Assembly (NCBI GenBank): GCA_036785325.1
Contig: JAXIVH010000008.1
Span: 4,205,159-4,269,158, forward strand
Source of the DNA: Urophycis tenuis
Taxonomy: Eukaryota > Chordata > Actinopteri > Gadiformes > Phycidae
Direction: 5' to 3'
Length of the DNA stretch: 64,000 bases
Shown: piece by piece, positions 35,537 through 47,885 of the stretch
Numbering within the stretch: the stretch's first letter is position 1
Layout of the letters: each line of letters opens with the position of its first letter
Made by a program: the position numbers and the translations under genes
Notes under the pieces: model-generated
The model's database searches: none
Seen by the model: the letters and a program-made list of their open reading frames with translations, nothing else
What the model was told of the DNA's origin: nothing

Positions 35537-36525
35537 GTCTGCTGACAGAACGGCTCGCTCTCTGATGGGCGCCGTGGCGACCGCAGTTAGCAGCCCGTCT
35601 GTAGCGTGGGAGTGAGGACTCGTTCCCTGGTGAGGACTCGTTCCCTTGGTGAGGACTCGTTCCCTCTGCCAGATTAACACGTTGGGGGGTGGGGGGTTTG
35701 GGGGGGGGTGGGCGTCTCCCTGTGAACCGTAGTGTTGGTGTTTTATTCAAACAGTTTTAATCTCGAGTCCCTACTGTAAGATATCAGGACACATCCACCC
35801 TCTCCAGACGACCGTCTTCAAACACCAGTCTTTACCACACTGATGGTCTGTGTGAAGATACTGGATACGGTTTTTAAATATTTATGTATATTTGGAATAT
35901 TACTCGACTTAAAAAAACAACCAACAAGAACCCTGAAAAAAGACCCAGTATTATTTTTCACACTCGTTCTCGCAGGCTGTGAGGAAAGGGAAAAAAAAAA
36001 ACTGATTTGTTTTTTTTTAAATAAATATTTGGAACATCATGAACATTTGCAGGCTCCTCCCTGAGCGCTGATGTTTCCTCAGACCTGATTTACATGACTG
36101 AGACGTGTTGAGGAGGAGGTTGGTGGCCCCGCAGTGGGGGTCCGGGGGGGGTCGTCAGCCCGGGCCGTTGAGGGTCCGCTGGGGGTCAGGAAGAGGAGAG
36201 GAGGGGGAGGGGCCCTCCCCCCCTCCCCCTTTAATGGTCTGTCTTGATGAGATTTTTCTCCCATTGAAGCGAACGGCCAGGAGCCCCCTGACATGAGCAC
36301 ACTGTGAGATTAGTGTGTTTACTGTCCGCTCTCTCTGACGCACGTTTGCGCCGCTTGATGTTTGACACCCGAACCCCCCCCCCACCCCCACCCCCCCATC
36401 AAGAACCCTTCATCTTCATCTTCACTTCACAGCAGAGTGAGGCAGACCAGGTGGCCGCTAGCCGTCGGTCACAGTGAGCGGCTCACAGGAGCGCGTCTCT
36501 CATGCCTTAATCATGAGGTGGCCGC

Positions 36526-36735
36526 CACGCACTGCTGTAGCCCCGCGCCGCTGTAGCCCCGCGCCGCTGTAGCCCCACACAGCTGTAGCCCCACACAGCT
36601 GTAGCCCCGCGCTGCTGTAGCCCCGCGCCGCTGTAGCCCCACACAGCTGTAGCCCCGCGCCGCTGTAGCCCCGCGCCACTGTAGCCCCACACAGCTGTAG
36701 CCCCACACAGCTGTAGCCCCACACAGCTGCCCTGC
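36526..36735. repeat. 16-bp minisatellite GCTGTAGCCCCGCGCC
   Basis: About thirteen units alternating between CCCGCGCC and CCCACACA forms, in celsr2 intron 1. Confidence 0.93.
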
Positions 36736-37203
36736 GCTGCTGGCGTGGGTCCATTCACTCTCTTCTAAAAGGGATGGAGCTCATCTGTGTCAGGACAAGA
36801 CGGGGGGCGGGGGGGGGGGGGGGTCTGGTAGGGCCGTTACCCCCTGTGAGGCGTGGGGTGGGGGAGGAGGGGGCGGAACCCCGAAGGGTCGTAACTCTCC
36901 TGTTGACATCTGTAGGACCACCACCCCTGCCCCCCCCCTCCACACACACACACACACACACACACGATGCAGTAAAGCCGGGTCATCCAAGGCCAGCCCA
37001 GACCAATTACCGGGAGCACCGAGAGCACAATAAGTAAATGAATTAAACGGAGGCCTTCCATTGGTCCAGAGGGAGCACCCCGCCCCCCCTGCCCCCGCCC
37101 CACAGCCCAACGCCACGTAAACGCCGTTTCCCTGTGACTTTCCGCAGCTTCTGCGTTTGCGCGCCGTGGGTAAACATGACACGTGTGACTGAGGTCTCCA
37201 CGA

Positions 37204-37770
37204 AGACCTCAGCAGCCTGACGGACCACAGGTCAGGAGACGGTCTGAGACCCTCTAAACCCTCACACTGCAGAGCAGCCTGACGGACCACAGGTCAGGAG
37301 ACGGTCTGAGACCCTCTAAACCCCCACACTGCAGAGCAGCCTGACGGACCACTGGTCAGGAGATGGTCTGAGACCCTCTAAACCCCCACACTGCAGAGCA
37401 GCCTGACGGACCACAGGTCAGGAGACGGTCTGAGACCCTCTAAACCCCCACACTGCAGAGCAGCCTGACGGACCACAGGTCAGGAGATGGTCTGAGACCC
37501 TCTAAACCCTCACACTGCAGAGCAGCCTGATGGACCACAGGTCAGGAGATGGTCTGAGACCCTCTAAACCCTCACACTGCAGAGCAGCCTGATGGACCAC
37601 GGGTCAGGAGATGGTCTGAGACCCTCTAAACCCCCACACTGCAGAGCAGCCTGATGGACCACAGGTCAGGAGACGGTCTGAGACCCTCTAAACCCTCACA
37701 CTGCAGAGCAGCCTGATGGACCACAGGTCAGGAGATGGTCTGAGACCCTCTAAACCCTCACACTGCAGTG
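37204..37770. repeat. 62-bp minisatellite, about nine copies
   Basis: Highly homogeneous units containing GCAGCCTGACGGACCACAGG and GGTCTGAGACCCTCTAAACC, with period 62. Few substitutions between units indicate recent expansion or homogenisation. Confidence 0.93.
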
Positions 37771-38217
37771 GCTGCTCCTCGCGCCAGGAAAAGGGCTTCC
37801 GCGAGGGGGAGGAGCCAGCTGTGAAAGGCAGGCCGAGGCCCCGCCCTGCACTCCAGTGATGTTTAATTTATGGCCCTCCCATTGATCTCGGCAGTGGGAC
37901 CCTGCCCGCTCCGCTCTTTGATGTAGCGAGCCGCGGCTAGGCTAACGCATGGTAGTGCATGCTGGATGAGCCCTAATGGGTGGAGAGTTTTTTCTCTGTG
38001 TTTTATTTTTAAAGAACAGCGACTGGTTTGTGCTCTGAGGTTCTCCGCGACGTGCCGCGCTTTCTAAGCCCCCGTCGATTTGATACTCTTTGTTTTACAT
38101 TTTGTTTGACGCGTTTTTTTTTTGCGTGGTCCGCGTAACGTATGAACAAGTGGAGAGCAGCAGCTTGAGTTGTCGTCATTAGTCTTCATACCACCAGGAT
38201 GACCAAGGGGTTGCTCC

Positions 38218-38918
38218 TCCTCGTCTCTCCTCCTGTCTCTCCTCCTAGTCTCTCCTCCCTGTCTCTCCTCCTGTCTCTCCTCCTTCTCTCTCCTCCCTGT
38301 CTCTCCTCCTTCTCTCTCCCCTGTCTCTCCTCCTCGTCTCTCCTCCTGTCTCTCCTCCTAGTCTCTCCTCCCTGTCTCTCCTCCTTCTCTCTCCTCCTTC
38401 TCTCTCCTCCCTGTCTCTCCTCCCTGTCTCCTCCCTGTCTCTCCTCCTTGTCTCTCCTCCCTGTCTCTCCTCCTGTCTCTCCTTCTCTCTCCTCCCTGTC
38501 TCTCCTCCCTGTCTCCTCCCTGTCTCTCCTCCTTCTCTCTCCTCCTTCTCTCTCCTCCCTGTCTCTCCTCCTTCTCTCTCCTCCCTGTCTCTCCTCCTAC
38601 TCGCTCCTCCCTGTCTCTCCTCCCTGTCTCTCCTCCTTCTCTCTCCTCCCTGTCTCTCCTCCTCGTCTCTCCTCCCTGTCTCTCCTCCTCCTCTCTTCTC
38701 CTCCTCTCTCCTCCTGTCTCTCCTCCCTGTCTCTCCTCCTTCTCTCTCCTCCCTGTCTCTCCTCCTCATCTCTCCTCCTCGTCTCTCCTCCCTGTCTCTC
38801 CTCCTCCTCTCTCCTCCTCCTCTCTTCTCCCTGTCTCTCCTCCTGTCTCTCCTCCCTGTCTCTCCTCCCTGTCTCTCCTCCTGTCTCTCCTCCCTGTCTC
38901 TCCTCCTGCACACTCCAT
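38218..38918. repeat. 700-bp homopurine/homopyrimidine CT repeat
   Basis: Nearly uninterrupted pyrimidine strand made of CTGTCTCTCCTCC and TTCTCTCTCCTCC units. Occasional A or G bases occur only inside unit variants. It is open in several frames on both strands because it lacks A/T-rich stops. Confidence 0.94.
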
Positions 38919-41619
38919 CCTTCCAGCCCTCGTCCTGAAGGCGTTATGTTATTTCAGGAGATCCCAGGTTGACCGCGCGGTGATGAAAGATCCTGGAGTT
39001 CATATGAAGTGAGATGTTAATAAAGAGGAGTTGTTTCTGCAGTGCTGGTGGTGAAGATGAGAGCGAGGTGTGTTGATGAAGAGCACACTGAGGGTCCCGC
39101 CGGCCCCCCCGCCGGCTGACACGCGGCCGGCGTGTGTTTGCTCTGGTTTCCGCGCCTCGCCTTTTCTTTTAGTCTCTCATTATTGCAGCGACTTAACCCT
39201 CACAAAGGGAGCCGGCCGCAGGAATAATCCCAGAAAGAATGAAAGGTTTATGAACCGAAATACCACGTCGGAGGCGGCGGCGGCGGCGGCCACTGGGGGT
39301 GTGATGGTCACCGTCCCACGGGGGCGCCGCAGAACGCCGTGGCGTTCCGGGGCCTGATCTGGTCTGGTCTGGTCTGGGCTGGTCTGGGTCTGGTCTGGTC
39401 TGGGCCTGGTGCGCCTGCGTTCGGGGGCCTCCTCCTCCTCCTCCTCCTCTCCATGTGGAAACCCGGATGGCAGCTCCAGTCGCCAGATTATGGCCGGTCT
39501 CCGGAATGTCCGGGCCTCCCTCTCCCTCCCACCCTCCCTCCCTCCCTCCACCGTCACCCCCCCGTCCCCGCTGTCACCGCCGTGGCTATCTCAATCTGCT
39601 TCTCTCTCTCTCGCTCTCGCTTTCTCCCTCTTGCTCTCTCGCTCTCTCTCTCGCTCACTCGCCCTCCCTTCCTTCCAGCTCCCTTCACTCTTCAGTGTTC
39701 TCGCTCTATATTTCCCCTCTCCTGTCTCTCCCTCTCTCTCTCTCATTATCCTTAACCTCGTGTGAAGGGAGAGCAGGATTCCTCCCCGTCAGCGCTCCGG
39801 CCCGCGCTGCGTCTGCTCAGTGTCACCACAACGTGTCGTCTCTCTCTGGCGGCGCCGGCTGAGCGCCGTCTAGAGACGCGGTGACCTTCGCCGCGCCGCC
39901 GACCGCCCAGAGCTCCCTGGGTGTTCATTAGCGGGCGAGTCGGGGAGGCGGGCCGGAACCACGTGAAGCCCGCTGTACTGACCGCTCAGCGCTGGTGGGC
40001 GGGGCGGCGCCACGATGAACGGTGCAGCACAATAACCGCCAGGCAACAGCACATGGCTGACGGGCGAGGCTGAACTCCAAGCCTGAATGTGTGCTCCGTC
40101 TCTCTCGGATGTATCATTATGGGATGGCGGGGCTCTGTTTGGGAACCCCCCCCACTACATGTTGTGTTTATTTTGGGGTGCTTTGTGGTGACTAATGGCC
40201 TTATTTACCTAATAGATCTTGTCTGGGCGTTGTGTTAAAAGATGCTTTGTGCAGAGAGCGCATCGGTCAAAGTCCACACACACATACACACACACACACA
40301 CACACACGCACTCTCTCACACACACACGCACTCTCTCACACACACACACACACACACAGTGTTTGCCTGGCACTCCCACAGTCTCAGTGTGGGTTTAATC
40401 TTTTCCCTGGCGCTGAGAGCATTTCTGGCACCAGGGGGTCCGAGAGCCGGTCCAGGCCCGGGCAGCGAGGACTGTCACACTCCAGAGCTGGCGTCTCTGC
40501 CCCGCAACTAACTCACTGTCCCTCCCCTCTGTCTCACACACACACACACACACACAAAACTGGCAGCCTGTAACTGTTAGCGACCAACCATCCATCCATT
40601 GCTACCCCCCCCCCCCCCCCCCCCCCACGCCCCTCCAAACTCACTAGCCTATCTGTTTCCAGAGCAGAGGAACCCTGCCCACAGAGAGGGCCTCTTTTTA
40701 AAAGATGCTCCATCTTCTTCTTTCAACAAGAGATTCTCCTCGCGCACACTTTCCCAGCACTCTGGGGGATCCCTGCTGGAGCGCTGCCGGGCCCGACTCA
40801 AAAACACAAGCAGAAGAAAAGTGATTTTGGCAGCGGACCGGATTAAGGCGCTGTCTGTCCTCAGACATGCTCTAACCTTTACGGGCCACTGCTCTGTTGA
40901 GGCTGTCGCTGCCGACGCAAACGGCGAGCGGTGAGTCAGTGTTTATGAGACTGTCTTCGTGGTGACCGCCAGGGGTTTGTCCCCCAGAGAACAGCTGCAG
41001 GCTCCAGCGTTGCGTCTCCTGAAGGTTCCGGGGGGCCGCGGTCGCCCCCCTTATCTCCGCCGAGCGTCTTGAGGTCAGATCTTGGTCTGGACGCCGTGCC
41101 GTTTGAGTGACTGCAGCGGACGGTTCCCACGGCGATGGCTCTGTTCCAAGCGTCTCCCCTGTGGGTCATGTGTTCCGCAGTACGGGGTTAAAAACAGACC
41201 GCCGTGTTCAGAACAGTGGTCAGGCACCACCGCAAGAAGCAGAGCTCTTCAGTTGCTTTAGTCGGCCTAGTTAGGTTTCACTAAATAAACACACGGCAAC
41301 ATGAAATGCGATCTTTTATTAAAGAAAAGGAACCATCGTTCCTCAACAAGCGGGCTCCTCAGGACAGCCACGCGGTTGCCAGTCAACACAAGCTGCCGCG
41401 CTTTGAGGTTGGCGGCGCATTTCTGCAATTTTCTCATCATGTGGTCACAGTTGTGTTTAGTTATTTTGTATCACGGCTTTGAGCCAATCACAATCAAGGA
41501 CAGACACTATCAGATTTATAATCTTTAATTAAAGACTGATTAACTTGGTGATTCTTTGTGTGTGTGCGAGGTGCAGCGTGGCAGATATGTAACTAGGTCA
41601 GCAGAGTGTTGGAGACATG

Positions 41620-42035
41620 GGGTGAACAGTAGCAGGGGTGAACAGTACCAGGGGTGAACAGTACCCGGGTGAACAGTACCTGGGGTGAACAGTACCTGGG
41701 GTGAACAGTACCTGGGGTGAACAGTCCCAGGGGTGAACAGTACCTGGGGTGAACGGTACCTGGGTGAACGGTACCTGGGGTGAACAGTCCCAGGGGTGAA
41801 CAGTACCTGGGGTGAACAGTACCTGGGGTGAACAGTACCTGGGTGAACAGTACCTGGGGTGAACAGTACCTGGGGTGAACAGTCCCAGGGGTGAACAGTA
41901 CCTGGGGTGAACAGTACCTGGGTGAACAGTACCTGGGGTAAACAGTCCCAGGGGGTGAACAGTACCTGGGGTGAACAGTACCTGGGGTAAACAGTCCCAG
42001 GGGTGAACAGTACCTGGGGTGAACAGTACCAGGGG
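41620..42035. repeat. 16-17 bp minisatellite GGGGTGAACAGTACCT
   Basis: About 25 units of GGTGAACAGTACCTGGG with CAGTCCCAGG variants, in celsr2 intron 1. Confidence 0.93.
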
Positions 42036-42325
42036 TTTGTGGTTACTGTCACTTTAATATTGGAAGAAACGCTGCAGAGATTCTCAGGTTTGCAGCAGTT
42101 CAAACCGATTCATTTTACCTGACAATGTAAGACGCCGACAGCGGCTAAATAAGCAAGCTTTGCGATGATGAATCTTGAATTACCTGAGCTGACATTATGT
42201 GCTTAACGCGCATTTGTTCGACTTCATTTTTCCCCGTCATTCCTTTAATGATACCCTTTACAAGATCTCTACCCCTCTGGTATGTTCCCAGCCTCGTTCC
42301 CAGCAAAGTGCTTTTCCGTGTACAC

Positions 42326-42327
<2 letters not shown>

Positions 42328-42418
<91 letters not shown>

Positions 42419-42433
42419 TGTGTGTGTGTGTGG

Positions 42434-42488
<55 letters not shown>
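42328..42488. repeat. Long (GT)n microsatellite
   Basis: About 80 GT units with three GGGT/GTCT interruptions. Confidence 0.95.
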
Positions 42489-42491
<3 letters not shown>

Positions 42492-42690
42492 ATTAAGGTG
42501 TGAGAGAGAGAGAAGTAGCCCTCCCTCTTCCTGGGGTGTCCTTTGATTTCCTTGTTTCCTTGTTTCCTCACTTGGCCACTAGATTGTTGTGTTCCTGAGC
42601 TCCCCGACTTAAACCACAAGGATTTAAGCGTTGTCGACATGACAACATGGCATTCTGTGTCTCTTACTCCCTCTGTGCCTCCCACCAACC

Positions 42691-42796
<106 letters not shown>

Positions 42797-43387
42797 TCCC
42801 TCTCTCTCTCCCTTCTACTCCCTATTTGGCACCACATTGTGTTTAAACTCGCCCAGCTCCAGAAACACAGTGAGCCTGCAACGTTCCGGTAAACGGTCGC
42901 GGGCCGTTGCCGTGGGCTCTCACCCGCCAGCGGGGGAGACAATGGGAGAGAATGGGTTCTGTCGTTGGGGATGCGTTCCAGAACCACCCGTTAGAGGTGA
43001 CCACGGGGGGGTGTCATGGCAGCCATGATTGTGTTACGCTCATTTTGTGTTTGCTCTCCGGCCGGCTGGCTCTGGTTTCAGGGCGAGCGAGGCTTTAAAG
43101 TGTTTTTGAATATTTCAGTGGGTTTGGCTGCTTGGGACTTTTTTGTCCAACGGCCCCCTCATCTATAAAGAGAACATTACTGTAGGTGCCCAGAAAGGGA
43201 AAATATGTCTGTACCAACAGGTTTGTTCTGTCTAGCAAATAGCCGATCCTGTTCCATTGTTGTCCAAGGCTATAATTATACAAGTCACAGAGCGTTTGTT
43301 GGGGTTTGCTAAACTGAGTGTGCAATCAGGTGAACAACATTGGGAATCTGCATCCGCTGCCAGCTTAGGAAGGCCTTGAAGTCGCGG

Positions 43388-43735
43388 ATGATGGATGTTG
43401 GGGATGCTGGTTGTTGGGGGCAATGGATGCTGGATGATGGGGATGCTGGAGATGTTGGATGATGGATGTTGGTTATTGGATGTTGGATGATGGATGTTGG
43501 ATGTTAGAGATGCGGGATGCTGGATGTTAGGGATGTTGGATGCTGGATGTTGGTTATTGGATGTTAGGGATGTTGGATGTTAGGGATGCTGGATGTTAGG
43601 GATGCTGGATGTTAGGGATGCTGGATGTTGGATGTTGGTTATTGGATGTTAGAGATGCGGGATGTTGGATGTTAGGGATGATGGATGCTGGATGTTGGAT
43701 GTTAGGGATGTTGGATGCTGGATGTTGGGGACGAT
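43388..43735. repeat. GGATGTTAGGGATGCT minisatellite with TTAGGG motifs
   Basis: Irregular 7-21 bp units combining GGATGTTGG, GGATGCTGG and GGATGTTAGGGATG; at least seven exact TTAGGG hexamers. Confidence 0.9.
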
Positions 43736-44622
43736 GCCGTGAGATGTCAGCACTCCGCCATGCTTGTTAGACACGTACATAACAATCTCTTCCTCTCCTC
43801 ATTATCGGGGCTTTGACCATCTGGCGTCCAGCGCTGTGATTCTGCCCCAGTGAGCTTGGTGCAGCTTGGACACGCTCAGCTTGTTAAACACGCCGTCACG
43901 TTGGCGCCTTGAAATGAGAGCAGAAGAGAAAACAATCCTGGGTTTAAAAACCTGAGACCAACGCTGAAGGGAGCCGTCCACCGCTGGGAGGAGGGAGAGG
44001 AAACGAAACCTTCTGGGATTAAACGCTTTTTTGTGTGTGTGTGTTTTTATTGTGTAGTAGTGAAGCGTAGTCATTGTGTCTCTGCTCCGCGGAGGACCAT
44101 GGTGAGAATCCTGCACGCAGGCGTGAAATTGCCGGTGAGGAAGTTGGAACGCCTGCGTTCTGCTGGCATTTTGGCACAATTATGGCGTCTTGTCTTGGCA
44201 CCGCAGTGGGAGAGGACATCACTCAACTGATTCAACCACACGAGACAAAGGGGGACTCAACACCACCTGTTTCAGGTGTTCCACAGTGAAGCTGTTTAGA
44301 CGCAGCATTTCCTTGTTTGGCACTCTGCTTCCTTGTAGCGTAATGTTTGTAACGGCTGCTGCTCTTCTGGACTACTGACCTGGTTTCTTGTTGTGTTAGT
44401 GCACTCATGCTTAAGTAGGTTAAGATGATGAATCCTTTTCCACTGGCGCTCACTATGTAGATTAAAGGCTCCACAGGTCCCTTAAGTGACGGCCAAAATC
44501 AGTGATGGTTGGAGCTGCTGGCAGTCCTTCATCAGACGGGTTCATCTGAGTGATGCTTGTATGAGGTGTGTTCTCCTGGGGCCTTGACTTAACACCTCCC
44601 TCCTCCTCCTCTTCCTCCTCAG

Positions 44623-45339
44623 ACGGCATCCACACGGTGTCGGCCCGGTGTCTCCTGCAGGTCACCATCATCACCGACGAGATGTTGTCCAACAGCATCA
44701 CCCTGCGCCTGGCCAACACCTCCCAGGAGCACTTCCTGTCCCTGCCGCTGGCCCAGTTCCTGGAGGGCGTGGCCCGCGTCCTGTCGGCGGCGCGTGAGGA
44801 CGTGGTGGTCTTCAACATCCAGGACGACACGGACGTCAGCGCCCGCATCCTCAACGTCAGCCTCTCGGTGGCCGTGCCCGGGGAGGCCCAGCGGGGGGGC
44901 GGCCCGGCGCCGGTGGCGGCGGCGGCGGCCCGGCTGCTGGCCGACGGGCCGGACCGCGCGGCGGGCGGCGTGGAGTTCTTCGGCTCCGAGGAGCTGCAGG
45001 AGCGGCTGTACCTGAACCGCAGCCTGCTGGCGCGCATCTCGGCGCAGGAGGTGCTGCCCTTCGACGACAACATCTGCCTGCGCGAGCCCTGCGAGAACTA
45101 CATGAAGTGCGTGTCGGTGCTGAAGTTCGACAGCCTGGCGCCGTTCGTGGCGTCGGACACCATCTTGTTCCGGCCCATCCACCCCATCGCCGGCCTGCGC
45201 TGCCGCTGCCCCGCCGGCTTCACCGGGGACTACTGCGAGACGGAGATCGACCTGTGCTACTCCAAGCCCTGCGGCGCCCACGGCATCTGCCGCGGGCGCG
45301 AAGGCGGCTTCACCTGCGCCTGCTCCGAGGAGTACACAG
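44623..45339 (+). CDS. celsr2: celsr2 coding exon 2: end of cadherin region, EGF1 and most of EGF2
   Basis: 717 bp after a long CT-rich tract ending CTCCTCAG. G plus AC gives D1186. It continues GIHTVSARCLLQVTIITDEM, LSNSITLRL, then LYLNRSLLARISAQEVLPFD. EGF1 starts at C1337 (DNICLREPCENYMKC...) and EGF2 at DLCYSKPCGAHGICRGREGG. Order and sequence match CELSR family members. An Ala/Gly-rich insert (VAAAAARLLADGPD) before the EEL QERLY segment is longer than I remember in CELSR2. The exon ends GAGGAGTACACAG|GTGAGG, in phase 1, at the first unit of the minisatellite described next. The last EGF2 cysteine must come from the following exon, which is not visible. Confidence 0.95.
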
Positions 45340-45679
45340 GTGAGGAGTACACAGGTGAGGAGTACACAGGTGAGGAGTACACAGGTGAGGAGTACACAGG
45401 TGAGGAGCACACAGGTGAGGAGTACACAGGTGAGGAGCACACAGGTGAGGAGCACACAGGTGAGGAGCACACAGGTGAGGAGTACACTGGTGAGGAGCAC
45501 ACTGGTGAGGAGCACACTGGTGAGGAGCACACAGGTGAGGAGCACACAGGTGAGGAGCACACAGGTGAGGAGTACACTGGTGAGGAGCACACTGGTGAGG
45601 AGCACACTGGTGAGGAGCACACTGGTGAGGAGCACACAGGTGAGGAGCACACAGGTGAGGAGTACACAGGTGAGGAGCA
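45326..45679 (+). repeat. 15-bp minisatellite that multiplies the celsr2 exon 2 splice donor
   Basis: The exon end GAGGAGTACACAG and its donor GTGAGG form the repeat unit. Donor GTs fall at 45340 and every 15 bp to 45670, 23 in all. Unit variants are TACACA/CACACA and ACAG/ACTG before GTGAGG. Since 15 bp is five codons, the frame stays open (GEEYT or GEEHT pentapeptides) and every donor leaves phase 1. The last unit runs into GTGAGGAGCAGCTG, presumably the original intron start. Confidence 0.97.
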
Positions 45680-47410
45680 GCTGTGTAGCAGCTGTGTAGC
45701 CTCGGCTGTGCTGCTGCTGTGTTGGTATGGATGGGAGTGAAGCTCACAGCCCGGGGGGGGAATCAGCAATGCTGTTTGAAGGGCGCTGGACCGAGGCGGT
45801 GCGTGCCTGGAAGTTATTTCTGACAGAAGCGTTTCGAGAACAGCTTCCTCTGTCTCTGTGTCTGTCTCTGTGTGTCTCTCTGTGGCCCCCTATGGAAACA
45901 ATCCCTGTCATCCACTCCCACTCTCAGTCCCGTATTGAACGCGCTATTAAAAGGCTGTCTGCCGCTGTGTCCCGATCGCCCGGCAGACAAAGGAATAATG
46001 ACGCTCTTATTGATTTGAAGATGCCCAGTAAAAGTGCAGGACCTAAGAATACTATGGTACTTTTAGAGACTTATTATAAACAACTCAGACAGTTGGAGTC
46101 TTATTTGAAGTTGGATGTTCATTTCATCGCCATTTGGAAAATCGAGGCACCCTGGTTGACATGAAGTTGTTCCGTCAGCATAAACCTAAAAAAAGCACTT
46201 GAAGAAAGAGCCCCAAACTTTATTTCAGACATGCCTGGAGACAGTTTGCCATAGTGTAGTGCATGGTGTAATAATCCAGCACCACGGGTAATAACACACA
46301 ATACAGTCATACAGGCCACAGTGTAGCATGCTCTGTGTAGCCACAAGCCTCATGCACGGCCGTATACACCTTCCTTAAAACAATGGCTGGCTCTGTCAAG
46401 GTGGACTGCGTTTCATGGTGGAAAACACCAAAACACCAAAACACTCAGCGACAGCGTCCTGCCCAGGGCGGTGAGACGTGGCGCCGGGCGCGGTGAGACG
46501 TGGCGGCTGGCTCCAGCATCCAGCGGTGAGCGGGAACGCCAGCCGATAATCAATTATGGATGGCAGCAGATGGAGCATGGCTCGGCCGCGAGGCGCTCCC
46601 GGGGCCGAGGTAAATACCCCCGGTGGCAATTTCCCCCCAAACCGCTGTGTTCCTGGGGTGAAATATTTGTGAAACATCCATTTGTTTAGTACAGTGGATA
46701 ATGAGGGCGTTTGATGTGATTCATTACACACAACAGGAAGTGGTGGGCAAGCTTGATTTTCCTTCTTTTAAAAAAAAAAAATTAATGTTGCAGAGCTAGC
46801 TAAGGGGGAATATTGGGGAATGTTATTCAGTCTCTGCTCCAGATATTATGCACACATTCAGAGGGTAACGGGCTGTGCTGGTGGTGGGGATGGAGAAGCT
46901 GATGGAGACGATAAGAAGGGTGGGGGAATTATAATATGCTAATGTCGGAATATCTGGGAATACCCCTTCCCCCCATCCCTCTTTGTTGAGAGGTTATGTA
47001 GGTCAAAAACCGACTTCATAATTTCGTTTTTATAATTTCGTTTTTTTTTTTTCCTCGTTTTTTTTATTTTATGAGATGCTCTTCATGTTCCCCCATTCGG
47101 GCGCGGTAGTTCTGGGAAATGAGACGTCATTAAGTGATCATCATGTCATTATCTCATTACCGCTGCCTCTCATCAGCCACTTCAAGTCACAGCATGACAA
47201 AAAGACACGGGGCCCACCGCTGCCTCTGCCCTGTTCACACGTGAACGCCGGCTCCTGCTGCTGCTATTGGCCAGCGCCTCTCTGGCCCTCTGGGTCAGCC
47301 ATGGCAGCACTCGGCAGCCACGTCAGCGCTGGTCAGCTACGCCAGCGCTGGTCAGCCATTGGACGCGAGGATAACGATACGGAGTGCCCGGCTTCGCTCG
47401 CAGAACACAG

Positions 47411-47661
47411 TCGTTAGGGTGGCGCTGGTCGTTAGGGTGGTGCTGGTCGTTAGGGTGGTGCTGCTCGTTAGGGTGGTGCTGGTCATTAGGGTGGTGCTGG
47501 TCGTTAGGGTGGTGCTGCTCGTTAGAGTGGTGCTGGTCGTTAGGTTGGTGCTGGTCGTTAGGGTGGGGCTGGTCGTTAGGGTGGTGCTGCTCGTTAGGGT
47601 GGTGCTGATCGTTAGGGTGGTGCTGGTCGTTAGGGTGGTGCTGCTCGTTAGGGTGGTGCTT
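47411..47661. repeat. 18-bp minisatellite CGTTAGGGTGGTGCTGGT
   Basis: Fourteen units, twelve with an exact TTAGGG hexamer, variants CTGCTC and CTGATC between units. Confidence 0.93.
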
Positions 47662-47799
47662 TCATCTTGTTCTTCTGGTTGTGGTTCTCCCATGTGAGGA
47701 TGGAGTGTGTGGGCTCAGTCACTCCCGGCTGGAGTGATACTCACACTCTTCAATAACCTGTGGGCGAGGGGGAGGGGGGGGGACTGGCTCTGGCTGCTG

Positions 47800-47885
47800 A
47801 GTGAGTGAGTGGGTGAGTGGGTGGGTGAGTGAGTGAGTGGGTGGGTGAGTGAGTTGGTGGGTGGGTGAGTGAGTGAGTGAGTAAG
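47800..47885. repeat. GAGTGAGTGGGTGGGT tetranucleotide repeat
   Basis: GAGT and GGGT tetranucleotides in irregular order. Confidence 0.9.

Noticed and set aside
38245..38913. 222-codon Arg/Glu-rich minus-strand frame
   Set aside because: Translation of the homopurine strand of a CT repeat.
44619..45650. 343-codon minus-strand open frame with LLTCV/LLTSV repeats
   Set aside because: Antisense of celsr2 exon 2 and the 15-bp minisatellite; the repeat peptide is a consequence of the donor array.
45340..45740. Reading the GEEYT/GEEHT array as a constitutive protein repeat domain
   Set aside because: The first unit is already a good donor in the family's phase, and the frame ends in a stop at 45738 after a non-EGF tail. 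Use of later donors is possible but unproven.
47411..47661. Interstitial telomere block
   Set aside because: TTAGGG appears once per 18-bp unit and never in tandem, so it is not a true telomeric array.
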